A DNA stretch of 7,315 nt, taken from Pseudomonadota bacterium (GTDB taxonomy: Bacteria > Pseudomonadota > Alphaproteobacteria > Rhizobiales > Xanthobacteraceae). Shown one piece after another: positions 5,348-7,315 of the stretch. Where the stretch lies: NCBI GenBank assembly GCA_023387555.1, contig JAEWHY010000520.1, positions 1-7,315 on the forward strand, given 5' to 3'. The notes beneath the pieces are model-generated. The model saw only the letters and a list, made by a program, of their open reading frames with translations. It did no database searches and was not told where the DNA came from. The position numbers and the translations under genes were made by a program. Each line of letters begins with the position of its first letter. Position 1 is the first letter of the stretch.

Positions 5348-6976
5348 GTGACCGATGGGCCGCGGGCCCGCTTTATGAACGTTCACAACACGACCTTCAC
5401 GTCGGCCGGGCCGGCGATGGATCATCAGCCGCCTGCGGCCAGCGACCGGCTGCGTCGGATGTCCCGTCATCCGCTGCTGATCGTCATGAGCACGATCATG
5501 GCGATCGCCGGCATCGCGATCGTGGTGTCCTACATTCAGTCGAAGCCGGCCACGCTGAAAATCGCGACCGGCGCCCGGCACAGCGAAGACTACCGGCTGG
5601 TCCAGCAACTCGCGCAATATCTCGGGCGCGAGCGCGCGCCGGTCCGGCTCCAGATCATCCGCCAGGATGCCGCGCAGAACGGTGCCGAATTGATTGACCG
5701 TGGAACCGCCGATCTCGCGGTGGTCCGGCGCGATGTGGCGATGCCCAAGACCGGCCAGGTGGTCGCGGTCCACCGCCGCAACGTCGTGGTGCTGATGGTT
5801 CCGCCAGCGCCGCCGGCGCCGCCCGTTGCCGCCGCGCCGGTTGCTACTCCGGCCGCTCCCGCTCCGGCCGGCCCCGCAACGAAGACCGCGAAGAAAGCCG
5901 CCAGTAAAAGCGCCAAGAACACTGCCAAGAACACTGCCAAGAACACTGCCAAGAGCAGCGTGAGGAAAAGCGCCAGCGCGTCAAAGGAGCCCGAAGCGCC
6001 GGCGACCGAAATCCCGGCAACCAGGATCGCCGTCCCCGAAGCACCGAAGCCCATCGAGAAGATCGAGGATCTGCAGGGCAAGACGATCGCGATCGTCGGA
6101 CGCACGGCCGCCAATGTGACGTTGCTGCATACGATCCTGGCGCAATACAGCGTGCCCGCGGACAAGATCACCACCATCCAGTTCGGCACCGAGGATCTGA
6201 CCGCGCAGCTTCGGCACGCGACATTCGATGCGCTGCTGACGGTCGGACCGATCGGCAGCAAGATCACCGCGGAAGCGGTCGCAGCGCTCGCGCGCGGCAA
6301 GGAACCGCCGGTGTTCCTGGAGGTCGGGTCGTCGGAAGCGATCGAGCAGCAGAACCCGGTCTACGAGTCGACCGAAATTCCGGCCGGCGCGTTCGGCGGC
6401 TCGCGCCCGGCCGAGGCGGTCGAGACCATCGGGGTGTCGCATTACATCGTCGCCCGCCGCTCGCTGGACGATGGCGTGGTCGGGAACTTCACCAAGTGGC
6501 TGTTCAACGCCAAGCAGACCCAGGGCACCGAGTTCCCGGCGTTCGCCCGGATCGCAAGTCCGGACACCGACAAGGCGGCGACGCTGGCGGTGCATCCGGG
6601 GGCCCTGGCCTATCTGGAGGGTGAGCAACAGACGTTCTTCGATCGTTACAGCGAGCCGCTGTACTGGAGCCTGATGCTGGTTTCGATCTTCGGCTCCGGC
6701 GCCGCCTGGCTGTTCAGCTACATCCGCTCCAGCCCCTCCAAATACGAACGCCGCAACGATCTCGAGGCGCTGATCTCGATCCTCAAGCGCGCGCGCACCG
6801 CGGCCGCCGAGGAACTCGACCTGATGTGCATCGAGATCGACGACATCGTCGAGCGCGCCATCCGGCAGATCGAGTCCGGCGCGATCCATCACAACCGCTC
6901 CTCGGCTGTGACGCTTGCCGCCGACCAGGCCCGCCGCGCGGTGGCCGAACGCCGCGCGCTGCTGGCGAAGGCGTAG
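5348..6976 (+). CDS. Membrane-anchored TAXI-type (TRAP) solute-binding-like protein with low-complexity insertion
   Basis: The 542-residue frame encodes a transmembrane helix (about 42-61), a two-part solute-binding fold, a second transmembrane helix (about 437-458) and a charged helical tail (461-542). KIATGARHSEDYRLVQQLAQYL (70-92 region), DLAVVR (122-127), EDLQGKTIAIVG (240-251) and HPGALAYLEG (416-425) fit TAXI/NMT1-type binding proteins. Both lobes should be periplasmic and the tail cytoplasmic. Residues 152-235 form a Pro/Ala then Lys/Ala-rich linker interrupting the fold where homologues have a short loop. No TRAP permease gene is adjacent, so transport is unproven and a sensory or scaffold role is possible. 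The start is uncertain. GTG 5348 is the earliest, just after an in-frame stop at 5336-5338. ATGs at 5375, 5417 and 5459 all keep the first membrane helix, and none has a good ribosome-binding site. Confidence 0.8.
   Translation: MTDGPRARFMNVHNTTFTSAGPAMDHQPPAASDRLRRMSRHPLLIVMSTIMAIAGIAIVVSYIQSKPATLKIATGARHSEDYRLVQQLAQYLGRERAPVRLQIIRQDAAQNGAELIDRGTADLAVVRRDVAMPKTGQVVAVHRRNVVVLMVPPAPPAPPVAAAPVATPAAPAPAGPATKTAKKAASKSAKNTAKNTAKNTAKSSVRKSASASKEPEAPATEIPATRIAVPEAPKPIEKIEDLQGKTIAIVGRTAANVTLLHTILAQYSVPADKITTIQFGTEDLTAQLRHATFDALLTVGPIGSKITAEAVAALARGKEPPVFLEVGSSEAIEQQNPVYESTEIPAGAFGGSRPAEAVETIGVSHYIVARRSLDDGVVGNFTKWLFNAKQTQGTEFPAFARIASPDTDKAATLAVHPGALAYLEGEQQTFFDRYSEPLYWSLMLVSIFGSGAAWLFSYIRSSPSKYERRNDLEALISILKRARTAAAEELDLMCIEIDDIVERAIRQIESGAIHHNRSSAVTLAADQARRAVAERRALLAKA
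5912..5959 (+). repeat. 12-bp tandem repeat inside the TAXI-like gene
   Basis: GCCAAGAACACT occurs three times without error (5912-5947). A fourth, diverged unit, GCCAAGAGCAGC, follows at 5948-5959. It encodes AKNT-AKNT-AKNT-AKSS (residues 189-204) within the Lys/Ala-rich linker. The identity at the DNA level points to recent slippage. The 12-base unit preserves the frame whenever it expands or contracts. Confidence 0.9.
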
Positions 6977-6995
6977 ATCCGCGGACGCGGTCGCC

Positions 6996-7139
6996 GTAGG
7001 ATGGGTTGAGCGCAGCGAAACCCATCGCTCTGCTGACCGCAGTGTTGGCGCGATCCGCATTGATGCGCGCGCAGACGATGCCTGCCCCCATACGGCCGAG
7101 ACCGGATTGATGGGTTTCGCTGCGCTCAACCCATCCTAC
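6996..7139. repeat. Long palindromic repeat with perfect 31-bp arms
   Basis: The arms 6996-7026 and 7109-7139 are exact inverted complements, separated by 82 bases. Each arm can also fold internally (GATGGGTT with AACCCATC). It is a member of the widespread GATGGGTTgagcgcagcgAAACCCATC intergenic family of Bradyrhizobium-like genomes. It starts 19 bases after the TAXI-like stop codon and may serve as a 3' structure or terminator for that transcript. Short frames across it (with peptides such as GWVERSETH) are artefacts of the repeat. Confidence 0.92.
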
Positions 7140-7149
7140 AAGAACAGAC

Positions 7150-7178
7150 TTGACATTCTAGGAATAAAAGCATATACA
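7150..7178 (+). promoter_or_regulatory. Near-consensus sigma-70 promoter
   Basis: TTGACA (7150-7155) is followed by exactly 17 bases and TATACA (7173-7178). The whole stretch is A/T-rich compared with its surroundings. Transcription would start near 7185 and run rightward into the stem-loop region. This is the only clear consensus promoter in the window, and housekeeping promoters this close to consensus in such GC-rich genomes usually drive abundant RNAs or strongly expressed genes. Confidence 0.72.
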
Positions 7179-7184
7179 TCCGCC

Positions 7185-7315
7185 CACCTCGCTCGATGAG
7201 GGGCGTCAACCGGTGACGCCAGTTGATGGAGCGGGGTGCGGCGCCTGCGGGTATGCGTTCGTCACGCATGCTCCCGGGAGGCCTCGGAACCCCGCTCTAC
7301 GGGCACTACGACCCG
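7185..7315 (+). ncRNA. Candidate structured RNA or structured 5' leader (incomplete at right edge)
   Basis: Directly downstream of the strong promoter lie three successive stem-loops: CCTC/GAGG (7187-7190 with 7198-7201), GGCGTCA-ACCGG-TGACGCC (7202-7220), and a long hairpin. The long hairpin has a perfect 9-bp base, GAGCGGGGT/ACCCCGCTC (7229-7237 with 7289-7297). Above it are GCCT/AGGC, CGGG/CCCG and a tip ATGCGT-TCGTC-ACGCAT (7253-7269). I do not recognise the family, and it lacks the GGAAGGAAGCAGCC-type core of signal recognition particle RNA. A 6S-like RNA or an mRNA leader are possible. An open frame from ATG 7226 (MERGAAPAG...) also runs to the edge without a ribosome-binding site, so a coding reading is not excluded. 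Confidence 0.4.

Noticed and set aside
5293..5697. Plus-strand frame of 134 codons starting MVTIDPVLG
   Set aside because: It overlaps the TAXI-like gene in another frame, is Arg/Asp/Ala-rich with no domain, and has no ribosome-binding site.
5981..7129. Minus-strand open frame of 382 codons opposite the TAXI-like gene
   Set aside because: It begins inside the palindromic repeat and has shadow-type composition. The plus strand carries a coherent membrane protein.
6915..7199. Plus-strand frame containing GWVERSETH and GFAALNPSY peptides
   Set aside because: These peptides are translations of the palindromic repeat arms and are a known source of spurious hypothetical proteins in this bacterial group.

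Overview
The window looks like chromosomal DNA of an alphaproteobacterium of the Bradyrhizobium/Rhodopseudomonas group (Nitrobacteraceae). This rests on the high GC content, strong G/C third-position codon bias, and several palindromic intergenic repeats of kinds common in that group. The assignment comes from recognition, not a search. No insertion sequence, phage gene, CRISPR array, tRNA or rRNA is visible.

Layout. Bases 1-33 hold the first 11 codons of a leftward gene that reads like a LysR-type regulator. A 114-base divergent control region with nested inverted repeats separates it from a rightward catabolic set. This set comprises a styrene monooxygenase oxygenase subunit (StyA type, 148-1395, TTG start), a small EthD-family protein (1684-1983) and an aldehyde dehydrogenase (2013-3425). 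A palindromic repeat lies between the first two genes, and a related repeat follows the third. Next come a leftward pterin-4a-carbinolamine dehydratase (3612-3902), a different palindromic repeat in its leader, a rightward site-2 protease with two CBS domains (4112-5260), and a rightward membrane-anchored TAXI-type solute-binding-like protein (about 5348-6976). That last protein carries a Lys/Ala/Pro-rich insertion inside its binding domain. The right end has no certain gene. It holds a repeat with perfect 31-bp arms, a near-consensus sigma-70 promoter (7150-7178), and a series of stem-loops running off the edge that may be a structured RNA.

How the genes work together. The StyA-like enzyme would epoxidise an aryl-alkene using reduced FAD, and the dehydrogenase could oxidise an aldehyde made from the epoxide. 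Two partners of the classical styrene pathway are absent here: the flavin reductase StyB and the epoxide isomerase StyC. An EthD protein sits where they might be expected. The three genes plus the divergent regulator are therefore a plausible catabolic module whose missing steps are the main open question. The remaining genes (pterin recycling, intramembrane proteolysis, orphan TAXI-like protein) show no evident link to it.
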